Assembly (NCBI GenBank): GCA_903911985.1
Contig: CAIWFP010000260.1
Location: 1-24,936 of the forward strand
From: an uncultured Sphingomonadales bacterium
GTDB taxonomy: Bacteria > Pseudomonadota > Alphaproteobacteria > Sphingomonadales > Sphingomonadaceae
Direction: 5' to 3'
DNA length: 24,936 bases
Positions 1 to 6,978 of this stretch are shown piece by piece (the stretch's first letter is position 1; every line of letters begins with the position of its first letter). The translations under genes were made by a program, and so were the position numbers. The notes under the pieces were generated by a model. That model saw only the letters and a program-made list of their open reading frames with translations, searched no databases and was not told the DNA's origin.

Positions 1-1
1 C

Positions 2-193
2 GGGCACCTGACCGGATCGCTGATGCTGCGCTGGACACAGGCCAGTTCAGGCCCCGAGCCGCGCTTGCGTCTGGTCGATGCCGCCGCCTTGCGCGATCAT
101 CTGCCTGCCGACACGCCATTCGTAACCGCCGACCAGCGCCAGCAGACACTGCGCAGGCGTCTGCGCGCCGCGCAGTGGCGTCATCGCTGGTAA
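2..193 (+). CDS. C-terminal end of an unidentified protein (partial)
   Basis: An open frame enters from the left edge and ends at TAA 191-193, giving 63 C-terminal residues, beginning GHLTGSLMLRW and ending AAQWRHRW. The tail is rich in Arg and Gln and shows no motif I recognise. GC-rich third positions and same-strand placement 77 bp upstream of the SDR at 271 suggest a real gene end, but no family or function can be assigned from this fragment. Whether it shares a transcript with the following SDR is unclear, because a palindromic sequence lies in the gap. Confidence 0.5.
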   Translation, partial: GHLTGSLMLRWTQASSGPEPRLRLVDAAALRDHLPADTPFVTADQRQQTLRRRLRAAQWRHRW

Positions 194-225
194 CGCCACT
201 GCGCGGGCGGGGCTTTCGCCCGGCG

Positions 226-237
226 GGAAAATTTTCC
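226..237. other. 12-bp palindrome in the gap before SDR 1
   Basis: GGAAAATTTTCC is a perfect 12-bp palindrome. It is flanked by GGCG on the left and GCC on the right, so with one bulged G the stem extends on both sides. It lies 33 bp before the SDR start codon and 32 bp after the previous stop. It could be a weak terminator for the upstream gene or a protein-binding site for the SDR; sequence alone does not decide. Confidence 0.3.
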
Positions 238-270
238 GCCGTCGCCCGACTATAAAAGGAGAGCTGCCGG

Positions 271-1080
271 ATGGATCTTGGAATTTCAGGGCGCCGCGCG
301 CTGATCGTGGGATCAAGCAGCGGGATCGGCGCGGCTATCGCGGTTGCACTGGCAGGCGAAGGCGTGGAGATCATCGTCCACGGCCGCAGCCGCGACAGCG
401 CGGAAGGGGTCTGCGATGCCATTGCGAAGGCAGGCGGCAAGGCCATGCTGCTGTTGGCCCCGCTTGACGATCCTGCGCAAGTGGGAAGGCTGGCGCAAGA
501 AGCTCTGGCCAGCGGGCCGGTCGACATATTGATCAACTGCGCCGGGGCGGCTTCCGAACCCCACCGCTGGTTCGATGCCCCCGCCGATGCCTGGCAGCGC
601 CAGTTCCAGACTTCCACCTTTTACGCGGTGCAATTGATTCAGGCGATCGTGCCGGTCATGCGCGAACGTGGCTGGGGCCGGGTGCTCAACGTCAGCAGCG
701 GCGCGGCCTATCGGGCGATGCTGAACCATCCCGAATATGCGGCGGCCAAGCTGGCGCTGCATTCGATGACCGCGACGCTGTCGGCCGAACTGGGCGATTG
801 CGGTGTGCTGGTGAACACGCTGGTGTCGGGCCCGGTGCTGACGCCCAACACGCAAAAGTCGATCGACAACAGCGCGGCGGCCCATGGCTTTACCGAAACC
901 GGCGCGGCGCGGGAAGCGCGGGTGATTGCCGAGGTGTGGCGGGCGAACATCCCGCTGGCCCGGATGGGCCGGGTGGAGGAGCTGGCCGATGCGGCATGCT
1001 TCCTCGTGTCCGAGCGGGCGTCCTACATTACCGGTGCGGCCCTGCGGGTCGATGGCGGATCGGTGGGCTGCATCGCCTGA
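271..1080 (+). CDS. SDR-family NAD(P)-dependent oxidoreductase (SDR 1)
   Basis: This 269-residue classical short-chain dehydrogenase interconverts a hydroxyl and a carbonyl group using NAD(P)(H) in the cytoplasm. The Rossmann nucleotide-binding loop GSSSGIG is at residues 14-20, the NNAG-equivalent is NCAG at 89-92, and the catalytic Ser143, Tyr156 and Lys160 (YAAAK) are all present. The C-terminal ITGAALRVDGG segment is typical of FabG-like SDRs. The start is supported by AAGGAGAG at 256-263, seven bases upstream of the ATG. It stands alone on its strand and converges on the Rieske gene across a 90-bp gap holding a hairpin. The substrate is unknown; FabG-type annotation would be generic, and the catabolic neighbourhood favours a catabolic alcohol or 3-hydroxyacyl substrate (inference). 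Confidence 0.9.
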   Translation: MDLGISGRRALIVGSSSGIGAAIAVALAGEGVEIIVHGRSRDSAEGVCDAIAKAGGKAMLLLAPLDDPAQVGRLAQEALASGPVDILINCAGAASEPHRWFDAPADAWQRQFQTSTFYAVQLIQAIVPVMRERGWGRVLNVSSGAAYRAMLNHPEYAAAKLALHSMTATLSAELGDCGVLVNTLVSGPVLTPNTQKSIDNSAAAHGFTETGAAREARVIAEVWRANIPLARMGRVEELADAACFLVSERASYITGAALRVDGGSVGCIA

Positions 1081-1096
1081 GGCTGCGCAAGGTCCC

Positions 1097-1126
1097 GGCT
1101 CCGGTCGGCGCGATGCCGCCGGAGCC
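1097..1126. terminator. Hairpin between convergent SDR 1 and Rieske genes
   Basis: GGCTCCGG (1097-1104) pairs with CCGGAGCC (1119-1126), and inside it CGGC (1106-1109) pairs with GCCG (1115-1118) around a 5-nt loop, giving a 12-bp stem with one bulged T. It lies between two convergent stop codons. There is no clear T-tract on either side, so it is a plausible but not classical bidirectional terminator. Confidence 0.5.
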
Positions 1127-1170
1127 CAGACCCGATCCCGAACGCGATCCCTGACCCGTTCAGCGCCTGA

Positions 1171-2376
1171 TTAACGCTGCATCTGTCCGGACAGGACCTG
1201 GGCAACGCGCTGTGCTTCGGGGATGTTGTCCACGCCAATGCTGCGGTCAACCTCCTCCTCGAACCAGTAACAGGCGCGTTCCTGATAGCCGAACCGGAGT
1301 TCGGGGATTGTCCCCTGCTCAAACGAATTCTGGATCGACTGGAACAGGCGCAGATCTTCCGACAGGATGTTGCGCACAATCCCGTTCATCGCCTGCCAGT
1401 GCTCCTTGTCGGCCTCGCTGTCGATATCCCAGCCCATCAGGCGCACTTCCATGATCGACTTGTCAACGCCCGCCGGCCAGAAGCTCTGCAGCGAGAAGCC
1501 GCCCGGATCGAGGGCATAGAAGGCGTTGGGGAAAGTCGGCAGCGCGATGGTGCACTGGTTGAACACCTCGGCCACATCGTCGGGCTTGTAGAGATCGGCC
1601 TCGAAGATCGTGTCGCCCTTCTTCTTGCGCGTGCCGAACCGCATGTGACCATTGGCAAACAGCGCGACGACGAAGCTGGGCGAATCGAGATAAGGCGCGA
1701 TCGATTTCGCGTGGACCGTGGCGACGTGGTAGATTTCGAGGAAATTGTGCAGCGCCAGCTTCCAGTTGCAGTTCATCTCGACCAGCAGGCGTTGCTTGAC
1801 CACCATCTTTTCCAGCGGATAGCCGACCTTTTGCGGCGCCTGCGGGGCCAGAAAATCGGCCAGCGGGCCGGCATTGTCATCGAAATTGATGAAAATCATC
1901 CCGAGCTCGACCTCGCAGCGCACCGGCAGCAGGCCGTTTTCCGCCTTGTCGAGACAGGTGAAGTCGTGCTGATCGGGCACCGATTTCAACTCGCCTTCCA
2001 GCGAATAGCCCCAGGCATGATAGGGGCACACGAAGCGCATCGCCTTGCCGGAATGTTCAAGCAGCAGGGCCGAGCCACGGTGCCGGCAGGCATTGTGGAA
2101 CGCGCGTATCGTGCCGTCCTTCGCCCGCGAAATAATCACCGACTTGTTCAACTGCTCGAACAGGAAAAAGGAGCCGGGGCCGGGCAGATCCGAGATATGG
2201 CCGGCCAGCAGCCAGTTTTTCATCCACAACCCGTCATGTTCCAGCCTGGCGAAACCGGGATCGGTATAGCGCGCCGCTGGCACCGGCGGCAGGTATGGAA
2301 AATCTTCCGGGTGCTGGGCACGGACAAGCTGCGCCTCCATCGTCCGGTGCAAAAGGTCCAGTGTATCCGAATGCAT
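1171..2376 (-). CDS. Rieske non-heme iron oxygenase, alpha subunit
   Basis: This 401-residue protein is the catalytic subunit of a ring-hydroxylating or demethylating oxygenase. The Rieske [2Fe-2S] ligands are C97-R-H99 and C117-P-Y-H120. The mononuclear iron region has N211..E214-I-Y-H217..H222, with D341 in SEDLRLFQ as the likely third ligand. Electrons pass from the Rieske centre of one subunit to the iron of its neighbour in this family. ATG at 2376 is preceded by AGGAGAAG about 5 bases upstream. It lies downstream of a SnoaL-like gene on the same strand, but 133 bp containing a palindromic repeat separate them. No beta subunit, ferredoxin or reductase gene is present in the window, so redox partners must come from elsewhere. 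The substrate (aromatic ring, N- or O-methyl group) cannot be deduced. Confidence 0.93.
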   Translation of the reverse strand: MHSDTLDLLHRTMEAQLVRAQHPEDFPYLPPVPAARYTDPGFARLEHDGLWMKNWLLAGHISDLPGPGSFFLFEQLNKSVIISRAKDGTIRAFHNACRHRGSALLLEHSGKAMRFVCPYHAWGYSLEGELKSVPDQHDFTCLDKAENGLLPVRCEVELGMIFINFDDNAGPLADFLAPQAPQKVGYPLEKMVVKQRLLVEMNCNWKLALHNFLEIYHVATVHAKSIAPYLDSPSFVVALFANGHMRFGTRKKKGDTIFEADLYKPDDVAEVFNQCTIALPTFPNAFYALDPGGFSLQSFWPAGVDKSIMEVRLMGWDIDSEADKEHWQAMNGIVRNILSEDLRLFQSIQNSFEQGTIPELRFGYQERACYWFEEEVDRSIGVDNIPEAQRVAQVLSGQMQR

Positions 2377-2401
2377 CGCGCTTCTCCTGGGACAAACGGG
2401 C

Positions 2402-2504
2402 TAGAGCGACCGATCTGACTGAATCAGATAGGTCGCCCTGAGTTATTGGTTCTTCGCATTTTCGTAAGTCATCAGGTGATCCCGCCTGGTTAGAAAATGC
2501 TCTA
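2402..2504. repeat. Nested-palindrome (REP/MITE-like) intergenic repeat, about 103 bp
   Basis: The element is bounded by TAGAGC (2402-2407) and its inverse GCTCTA (2499-2504). Inside are two hairpins: a 13-bp inverted repeat, 2406-2418 against 2424-2436, with one mismatch and a 5-nt spacer; and GCATTTTC (2456-2463) against GAAAATGC (2493-2500). No open frame is present. The arrangement resembles short dispersed palindromic repeats I recall from alphaproteobacterial genomes (from memory, not searched). It sits between the SnoaL-like gene and the Rieske gene, both on the minus strand, so it could terminate, attenuate or stabilise their transcripts. Only one copy is visible in this window. Confidence 0.6.
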
Positions 2505-2509
2505 TAAAA

Positions 2510-2950
2510 TCAGGCGTCAGCCATCCGCGAGGCGGCGGGATCGTCGGGCGTTATCGCGCCAAAGCAGCTCTGTGCCAGATGGCTGCAGCTATATTCACGC
2601 ACTTCGGTAAACTTGCCATCGCGCATCTTGAAAACGAAATGATAGCGGTTGTTGTAGCGGCGGCCGTTCAGCATTTCCGAATCGGTTTCCGCCTCTACCG
2701 CGACCCGCTCGCCTTCCGCCGTCATATCGACGATCTTGAGCTGAATCGGCGAGGTGAGCACGGTCGACATCGTCGAAGGCACCTTGGAAAACTGCTCGCG
2801 GTCCCATTGATACAGCAGCCATTCCGGCTGGCGGGCCATCGTCGTGAAGAAGAAATCTTCGGTGGTAAGGGCCAGAATCGCAGCCTCGTCGCCGCGATTG
2901 ACCGCGTCGAACCAGCTACGCACCACGGCCTTGTTCTCTTCGATACCCAT
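2510..2950 (-). CDS. SnoaL-like / NTF2-fold protein
   Basis: This small protein of 146 residues has the pattern of the SnoaL/NTF2-like superfamily: an N-terminal helix pair (ENKAVVRSWFDAVNRGD) followed by TTEDFFFT, and a C-terminal beta-rich part with YNNRYHFVFKMRDGKFTEVREY. Members include polyketide cyclases, isomerases, dehydratases and small dioxygenase beta subunits. The ATG at 2950 is chosen because AAGGGG lies about 8 bases upstream; a GTG at 2959 in the same frame would add three residues but overlaps that ribosome site. It precedes the Rieske alpha gene on the same strand. Rieske oxygenase beta subunits share this fold, so a beta-subunit role is conceivable, but beta subunits are usually longer and this is only an inference. 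An isomerase or dehydratase acting on the oxygenase product is an equally good guess. Confidence 0.8.
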   Translation of the reverse strand: MGIEENKAVVRSWFDAVNRGDEAAILALTTEDFFFTTMARQPEWLLYQWDREQFSKVPSTMSTVLTSPIQLKIVDMTAEGERVAVEAETDSEMLNGRRYNNRYHFVFKMRDGKFTEVREYSCSHLAQSCFGAITPDDPAASRMADA

Positions 2951-3117
2951 CGTCCTCACCCCTTGGTTTCATCCGCTCGTTCACGGCGGATGCTTGTGCC
3001 TGGGCCTTGCGCGACGATCGCGGCAGGGCACACAGCTTTCTGGAATCGTCCAGCGGGGGTGAGGATGAACCCTGATTCGAATTTCTCGCCTATCCAAAGG
3101 GGGGCGTTTAAACGGTT
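2951..3117. promoter_or_regulatory. Divergent intergenic region, SnoaL-like gene / hydrolase
   Basis: These 167 bp separate two divergently transcribed genes and must hold both promoters. An inverted repeat CATCCGC (2970-2976) / GCGGATG (2986-2992) with a 9-bp spacer is close to the SnoaL-like start and could be an operator. I could not identify convincing -35/-10 boxes. Confidence 0.3.
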
Positions 3118-4242
3118 ATGCGGCAGTTAGTGGTCACGACCAATGCGACATCGATTGCCGCCTGTTCCCGGAGACCAGCCTTGCGTGATCCCATCGAACT
3201 GACCATCGACGTGACCGATGCCGCCGGCATGGGCATCCCCGCGCATACCGCCGTGACCGTTTTCCTGCCCGACGAAGGCGCCCTCGCCTGTCCACCGGTG
3301 GTCTGCTTCGCCTTTCCCGGAGGCGGCTATAGCCGGCGCTACTACAGTTTCGACATGCCCGATGGCACGGGCGGCGGCGAGGCGGGCTATCACACCGCGC
3401 GCGGCTGGATTTTCGTCGCCTGCGATCACCTCGGCTTTGGCGATTCCACCATACCGCCCGACGATCTGCTCGATCTCGACGTTGTGGCGGCGGGCAACGA
3501 TGCCACCGTGAAACAGGTGATGGAGCGGATCGCGGCGGGCACCCTCGCACCGGGCCTGCCCGCCATCGCCAACGCCACCTGCCTTGGCATCGGGCAATCA
3601 ATGGGCGGGTGCTTTGCCATCGTGGCGCAGGGCAATCACGAAACCTTCGATGGCGTGGGGCTGCTCGGCTACAGCGGTATCCACACCATAGTGCCGACCC
3701 GGCCCGGCCAGCCCGAGGCGGTATGGCCGTGGGTTTCGCGGCGCAGCAAGCTGGCATCGCCCAAGATTTACAATCTGGCGCAACTCGCCGCATCGCAAGG
3801 CCCGCAACTGGGCGACTCCGCCGCCTTGCAGGCGGCGGCGCGGGCGGGCGAGCACCCGTTCCAGTGGTCGTTCCACTATGATGACCAACCAGCCGACATA
3901 GTCGCGCTCGACATGGCGGCGTCGGCGGGCCTCGTCGATCCGCTGCCCGCGTGGCGCTCGGCCACTACGCCCGCCTGCGGCCTCTATATGGTCGCGCCCG
4001 GCGCCGTGGCGATCGAGGCAGCCTCGATAAGAGTGCCAGTGTTCATCGGCGTGGGCGAGCGTGATGTGGTGCCCGATCCATGGGCCGAACCCAAGGCGTT
4101 CAAGAGCGCGACGGATATCCAGATCTACGTCTGCCCGCGCATGGCCCACATGCATAATTTCGCCCACACCCGCACGCGGTTCTGGGCGCGCATCCACAAT
4201 TGGGGCGAGGGCGTGGCAGCGCAGCGGGCACTGCCGGGCTAA
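3118..4242 (+). CDS. Alpha/beta-hydrolase family protein
   Basis: This 374-residue protein has the alpha/beta-hydrolase layout. There is an oxyanion-hole-like segment FPGGGYSRRYY (66-76), a strand and loop ACDHLGFGDS (101-110), the nucleophile elbow GIGQSMGG with Ser161, a likely catalytic acid Asp316 in GERDVVPDP, and a His-rich C-terminal segment (H344, H346, H350) to supply the catalytic His. It has no signal peptide and is probably a cytoplasmic esterase, lactonase or C-C hydrolase; the substrate is unknown. The start is uncertain: ATG 3118 has a purine-rich AAAGGGGGG but about 13 bases upstream, while TTG 3181 (residue 22) has CGGAGA about 7 bases upstream and would begin directly at the conserved-looking part. 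SDR 2 follows after 98 bp on the same strand, suggesting one transcript. Confidence 0.85.
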   Translation: MRQLVVTTNATSIAACSRRPALRDPIELTIDVTDAAGMGIPAHTAVTVFLPDEGALACPPVVCFAFPGGGYSRRYYSFDMPDGTGGGEAGYHTARGWIFVACDHLGFGDSTIPPDDLLDLDVVAAGNDATVKQVMERIAAGTLAPGLPAIANATCLGIGQSMGGCFAIVAQGNHETFDGVGLLGYSGIHTIVPTRPGQPEAVWPWVSRRSKLASPKIYNLAQLAASQGPQLGDSAALQAAARAGEHPFQWSFHYDDQPADIVALDMAASAGLVDPLPAWRSATTPACGLYMVAPGAVAIEAASIRVPVFIGVGERDVVPDPWAEPKAFKSATDIQIYVCPRMAHMHNFAHTRTRFWARIHNWGEGVAAQRALPG

Positions 4243-4340
4243 GGCTTCGCGCCTGACCATTGGCAGGTGCGGCGGTGGCGGCCTTGCTCGCTCCTTAGGC
4301 CCCGGAACACATAAGACCGAGAACACACAAGGAGAGCGAC

Positions 4341-5150
4341 ATGGATCTGGGCATCGCGGGCAAGACCGCGCTGGTTACCGGTGGCACGCATGGCATCGGC
4401 CGCGCCATCGCCGAGGAGTTGGGCCGCAATGGCTGCCGGGTGGTCGTGGTCGCGCGCGGTCAGGCGGGGATCGACGAAACCGTGGCGGCCATCCGCGCCG
4501 AGGGCGGTCAGGCGGGCGGCGTCAGCGCGGACCTCACCATCATGGACAGCTATCCACGGATGGTCGCGGGCGCGACGGCGCTGTTCGACGCCCCCGACAT
4601 CGCCATTTTCTCGCCCGTCGGTCCGCCATCAGGCCGGTTCGATGCCATGGGTGACGAGGATTTCCAGACCACTTTCGACAATGTGGTAAAATCCTTTGCC
4701 CATTTCGCCCGCGCGGTAACCCCGGCGATGAAGGCGCGCAAATGGGGCCGCATCGTCACGGTCGGATCAGGCCACGGCCGCCTGCCGGGACGCCGCGCCA
4801 CGCTGGGCTTTGACTATGTGCTGGCCAACACGCTGCGCCCCTCCGCGCTCGGCCTCAGCCGCAGCCTGGCCGACGAGCTGGCGGAGCACGGGATCACGGT
4901 CAACACGGTTCCGCCCGGTTTCATCGACACCGGCGCGCAATACGAGGCATTCTTCCGCGAATGCGCCACGGCGGTCAACCAGACCTATGAGCAATTCATG
5001 GCGGGCCTGATCGACCGGATCCCGATGAAGCGTTTCGGCAACCCCGACGAGGTGGCGAGCCTGTGCGCCTTCCTGTGTTCGGCCCGCGCCAGCTATATCA
5101 CCGGGCAGTATATGCTGGTCGATGGCGGGCGCATGGAGATCTATTACTGA
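4341..5150 (+). CDS. Atypical BKR-like SDR oxidoreductase (SDR 2)
   Basis: This 269-residue SDR has an intact TGGTHGIG cofactor loop (13-20) and a C-terminal ITGQYMLVDGG, but diverges in the catalytic region. The NNAG motif is replaced by the stretch FSPVGPPSG (90-98). The usual Tyr-x3-Lys is replaced by FDYVLANTLRP (157-167): Tyr159 is followed at +4 by Asn163, and a gapless alignment on the SRSLADEL helix places Arg166 where Lys normally sits. This resembles the beta-ketoacyl-ACP-reductase-like SDR subgroup that lacks a perfect catalytic tetrad (cd05344 as I recall it). AAGGAGAG lies just upstream of the ATG. It follows the hydrolase gene and ends at a hairpin. It is about 62% identical, without gaps, to SDR 5 at 14627. 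Reductase function is likely but not certain. Confidence 0.88.
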   Translation: MDLGIAGKTALVTGGTHGIGRAIAEELGRNGCRVVVVARGQAGIDETVAAIRAEGGQAGGVSADLTIMDSYPRMVAGATALFDAPDIAIFSPVGPPSGRFDAMGDEDFQTTFDNVVKSFAHFARAVTPAMKARKWGRIVTVGSGHGRLPGRRATLGFDYVLANTLRPSALGLSRSLADELAEHGITVNTVPPGFIDTGAQYEAFFRECATAVNQTYEQFMAGLIDRIPMKRFGNPDEVASLCAFLCSARASYITGQYMLVDGGRMEIYY

Positions 5151-5157
5151 GTCACAA

Positions 5158-5182
5158 GGGCGCGATCAGCTTGATCGCGCCC
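5158..5182. terminator. Hairpin terminator between SDR 2 and the FAD oxidoreductase
   Basis: GGGCGCGATCA (5158-5168) and TGATCGCGCCC (5172-5182) form a perfect 11-bp stem with a 3-nt loop. It sits between two convergent stop codons (5150 and 5200) and would serve both strands. No long T-run follows on either side, so it may be partly Rho-assisted. Confidence 0.65.
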
Positions 5183-5199
5183 CCTATACTTGAGGGCTG

Positions 5200-6768
5200 T
5201 CACTTGAGCGCGCGCAAAACCCGCTTGGCGGCGATCTTGCCGGGAAGCCCCGAAATGCCGCCGCCCGGATGGGCACCCGCGCCACCGATGTAGAGGCCCG
5301 GCACCGCTGGCTTGGGGCCGCCAAAGCCGGTGGCCGGGCGGTTCTGGCCGGAACGCAACGATCCGAAATCGATATGCGTAACGCAGCCGTTGGTCGCATT
5401 CAGCCGCTGCTCGCGGTCCCGCGCCGTTTCGACAAAACGGCCCACTTCGGCATCGAAGCCATCATAATATTCCGACAATTGCGCGATCAGGTCGCGCATC
5501 GTCCGGTCCTTGACCGCCTGCGTCCAGCCTTCGCGCGCATCCACCGCCATGGCCGGCACATAGATATAGGCAAGGCCGCCACCCGCCGGCACCTGGCTCG
5601 GGTCGGTATTCGACAGGGGCGTGACCGAGATGGCGTGTTCCCTGGGAATATCGCCGCGCCTTGCGGCGGCAAAGCTTTCGCGCACCTGTTCGGGCGTGCC
5701 AATGTAGCCAACGGCCTTGTTGAGGTCGGCCCCGTCGTGGCGCATGTCCTGATGGCGCTTGAGCGTCAGCGGCTTCGACATGGCGATGTTGGCGAGGAAC
5801 GGCGCGGCGTTCGAACGGTTCGCCGGCGCGTGACTGATGCGTTCGAGCAGGCGCCGCTCCACCTTGCCCGGCGTGGTCATGGCGAAGGCGGTGCGCGGAT
5901 CGCAGCTGGCGATCACCGCCCTGGCCTTGATAATCCGGCCATCTTCCAGCCGCACGCCGCGCGCCGCGCCATCGTCGATGATGATTTCGGCCACCGGCGC
6001 GTTGAGCAGGATCGTGGCGCCCGATGCCTCGATGCTTTTCGCCATGGCATTGGCAAAGCTCTGCAGGCTGCCAATCGGCTTGCCGGTGCCCAGCCGGTGC
6101 AGCGCGGCAAGGATCATATAGGCCGCGCCATTGCCGTCATCGTCGATCGGCCCCGCGCCGGCGGCGGTGTTGGTCAAAAGGGCGATGTTGGCGGGATGCC
6201 GGAACCATTCGCAGGCGATCTGATCGGCGGTGCCGGAAGCCATGATCTGCAATTCGTTCTTCAACCGCGCGTTGCGCACGAGGCTGCCCACCATATCGCC
6301 CAGATTCCGAAGATCCGGTCGGCCCGGTTCCGCCTTCATCATCGGCAGGCCGATGTCCATCAGCGCGTTGAGCAGTTCAAGGAATTTGAGATAGCTCTTG
6401 CCGTCCTCGGGGTTCAGGCGGGCCATGTCCTCGGCGGTCTGTTTCGGGTCGCGGAACAGGCAGACGCTGGCGCCTGACGGATCGAGATAGGCATAGGTGG
6501 GATCGGGATCGACCCAGCGCAGCCCGTGCTTTTCGAGTTCGAGTTCCTCGATCAGCCCGCTGCCGCGCACGAACAGCAGTTCGACGGCGCAGGGGGTAAC
6601 CAGATGGCTGGGCGCTTCGGGGATCATGTAGCCGGCGCTGGTCATGCCGCCAACCTTGCCCAGCCGCTCGACAACGACCACGCGTTTGCCGGCGCGGCTC
6701 AGATAGCCCGCGGCGGCCATGCCGTTATGCCCGGCACCCACGATGACGACATCTGCTTCCTCGGTCAC
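5200..6768 (-). CDS. Phytoene-desaturase-like FAD-dependent oxidoreductase
   Basis: This 522-residue flavoprotein belongs to the amine-oxidase / carotenoid-desaturase superfamily. The FAD dinucleotide-binding motif VIVGAGHNGMAAAGYL begins at residue 8 (GAGHNG 11-16), with the ribose-binding Glu in VVVVER near 34. The C-terminal FAD signature GLYIGGAGAHPGGGISG (491 onward) is characteristic of the phytoene dehydrogenase / PYROXD2-like branch. No signal peptide or transmembrane segment is seen. The start is GTG at 6766-6768, supported by GGAGGG about 6 bases upstream. No phytoene synthase or other carotenoid gene is nearby, so carotenoid desaturation is not supported; a desaturase or dehydrogenase step on a catabolic substrate is more likely (inference). 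It is transcribed divergently from the APH-fold kinase gene. Confidence 0.9.
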   Translation of the reverse strand: MTEEADVVIVGAGHNGMAAAGYLSRAGKRVVVVERLGKVGGMTSAGYMIPEAPSHLVTPCAVELLFVRGSGLIEELELEKHGLRWVDPDPTYAYLDPSGASVCLFRDPKQTAEDMARLNPEDGKSYLKFLELLNALMDIGLPMMKAEPGRPDLRNLGDMVGSLVRNARLKNELQIMASGTADQIACEWFRHPANIALLTNTAAGAGPIDDDGNGAAYMILAALHRLGTGKPIGSLQSFANAMAKSIEASGATILLNAPVAEIIIDDGAARGVRLEDGRIIKARAVIASCDPRTAFAMTTPGKVERRLLERISHAPANRSNAAPFLANIAMSKPLTLKRHQDMRHDGADLNKAVGYIGTPEQVRESFAAARRGDIPREHAISVTPLSNTDPSQVPAGGGLAYIYVPAMAVDAREGWTQAVKDRTMRDLIAQLSEYYDGFDAEVGRFVETARDREQRLNATNGCVTHIDFGSLRSGQNRPATGFGGPKPAVPGLYIGGAGAHPGGGISGLPGKIAAKRVLRALK

Positions 6769-6978
6769 GCCAAGCCCTCCTGCCGCCGGGTGTCCACGCG
6801 ATCGCCCGGCCGTGGCGGCACCATGACGGCGGATGGTTTTTTCGCGCCCCTTCCCGAAGGCAGGTCATGGAGCGGACAGGGCATTGTTGTGAAGGGTGGG
6901 TATATGGCCCCGGTAGCGGTCGCCAAGCGTGCCGCGCCATGGTTCATGTGCCGCGTTGCAAGTCGGGAGAGAAACACG
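6769..6978. promoter_or_regulatory. Divergent intergenic region, FAD oxidoreductase / APH kinase 1
   Basis: These 210 bp separate divergent start codons and should carry both promoters. The frame of the downstream kinase stays open through the whole gap, but no start codon there has a ribosome site comparable to the one at 6979. No clear operator palindrome or canonical promoter boxes were found. Confidence 0.3.

Noticed and set aside
1399..2418. Long + frame opposite the Rieske gene
   Set aside because: It is the complement of a well-supported Rieske oxygenase, has no domain and no ribosome site, and is explained by high GC with few stop codons.
5269..6477. Long + frame opposite the FAD oxidoreductase
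   Set aside because: The antisense frame is rich in Arg and His with no motif; the - strand protein has clear FAD-binding signatures.
6526..6978. Upstream extension of kinase 1 into the FAD oxidoreductase gene
   Set aside because: The added sequence is antisense to the oxidoreductase N-terminus and lacks family similarity; ATG 6979 has a good ribosome site.
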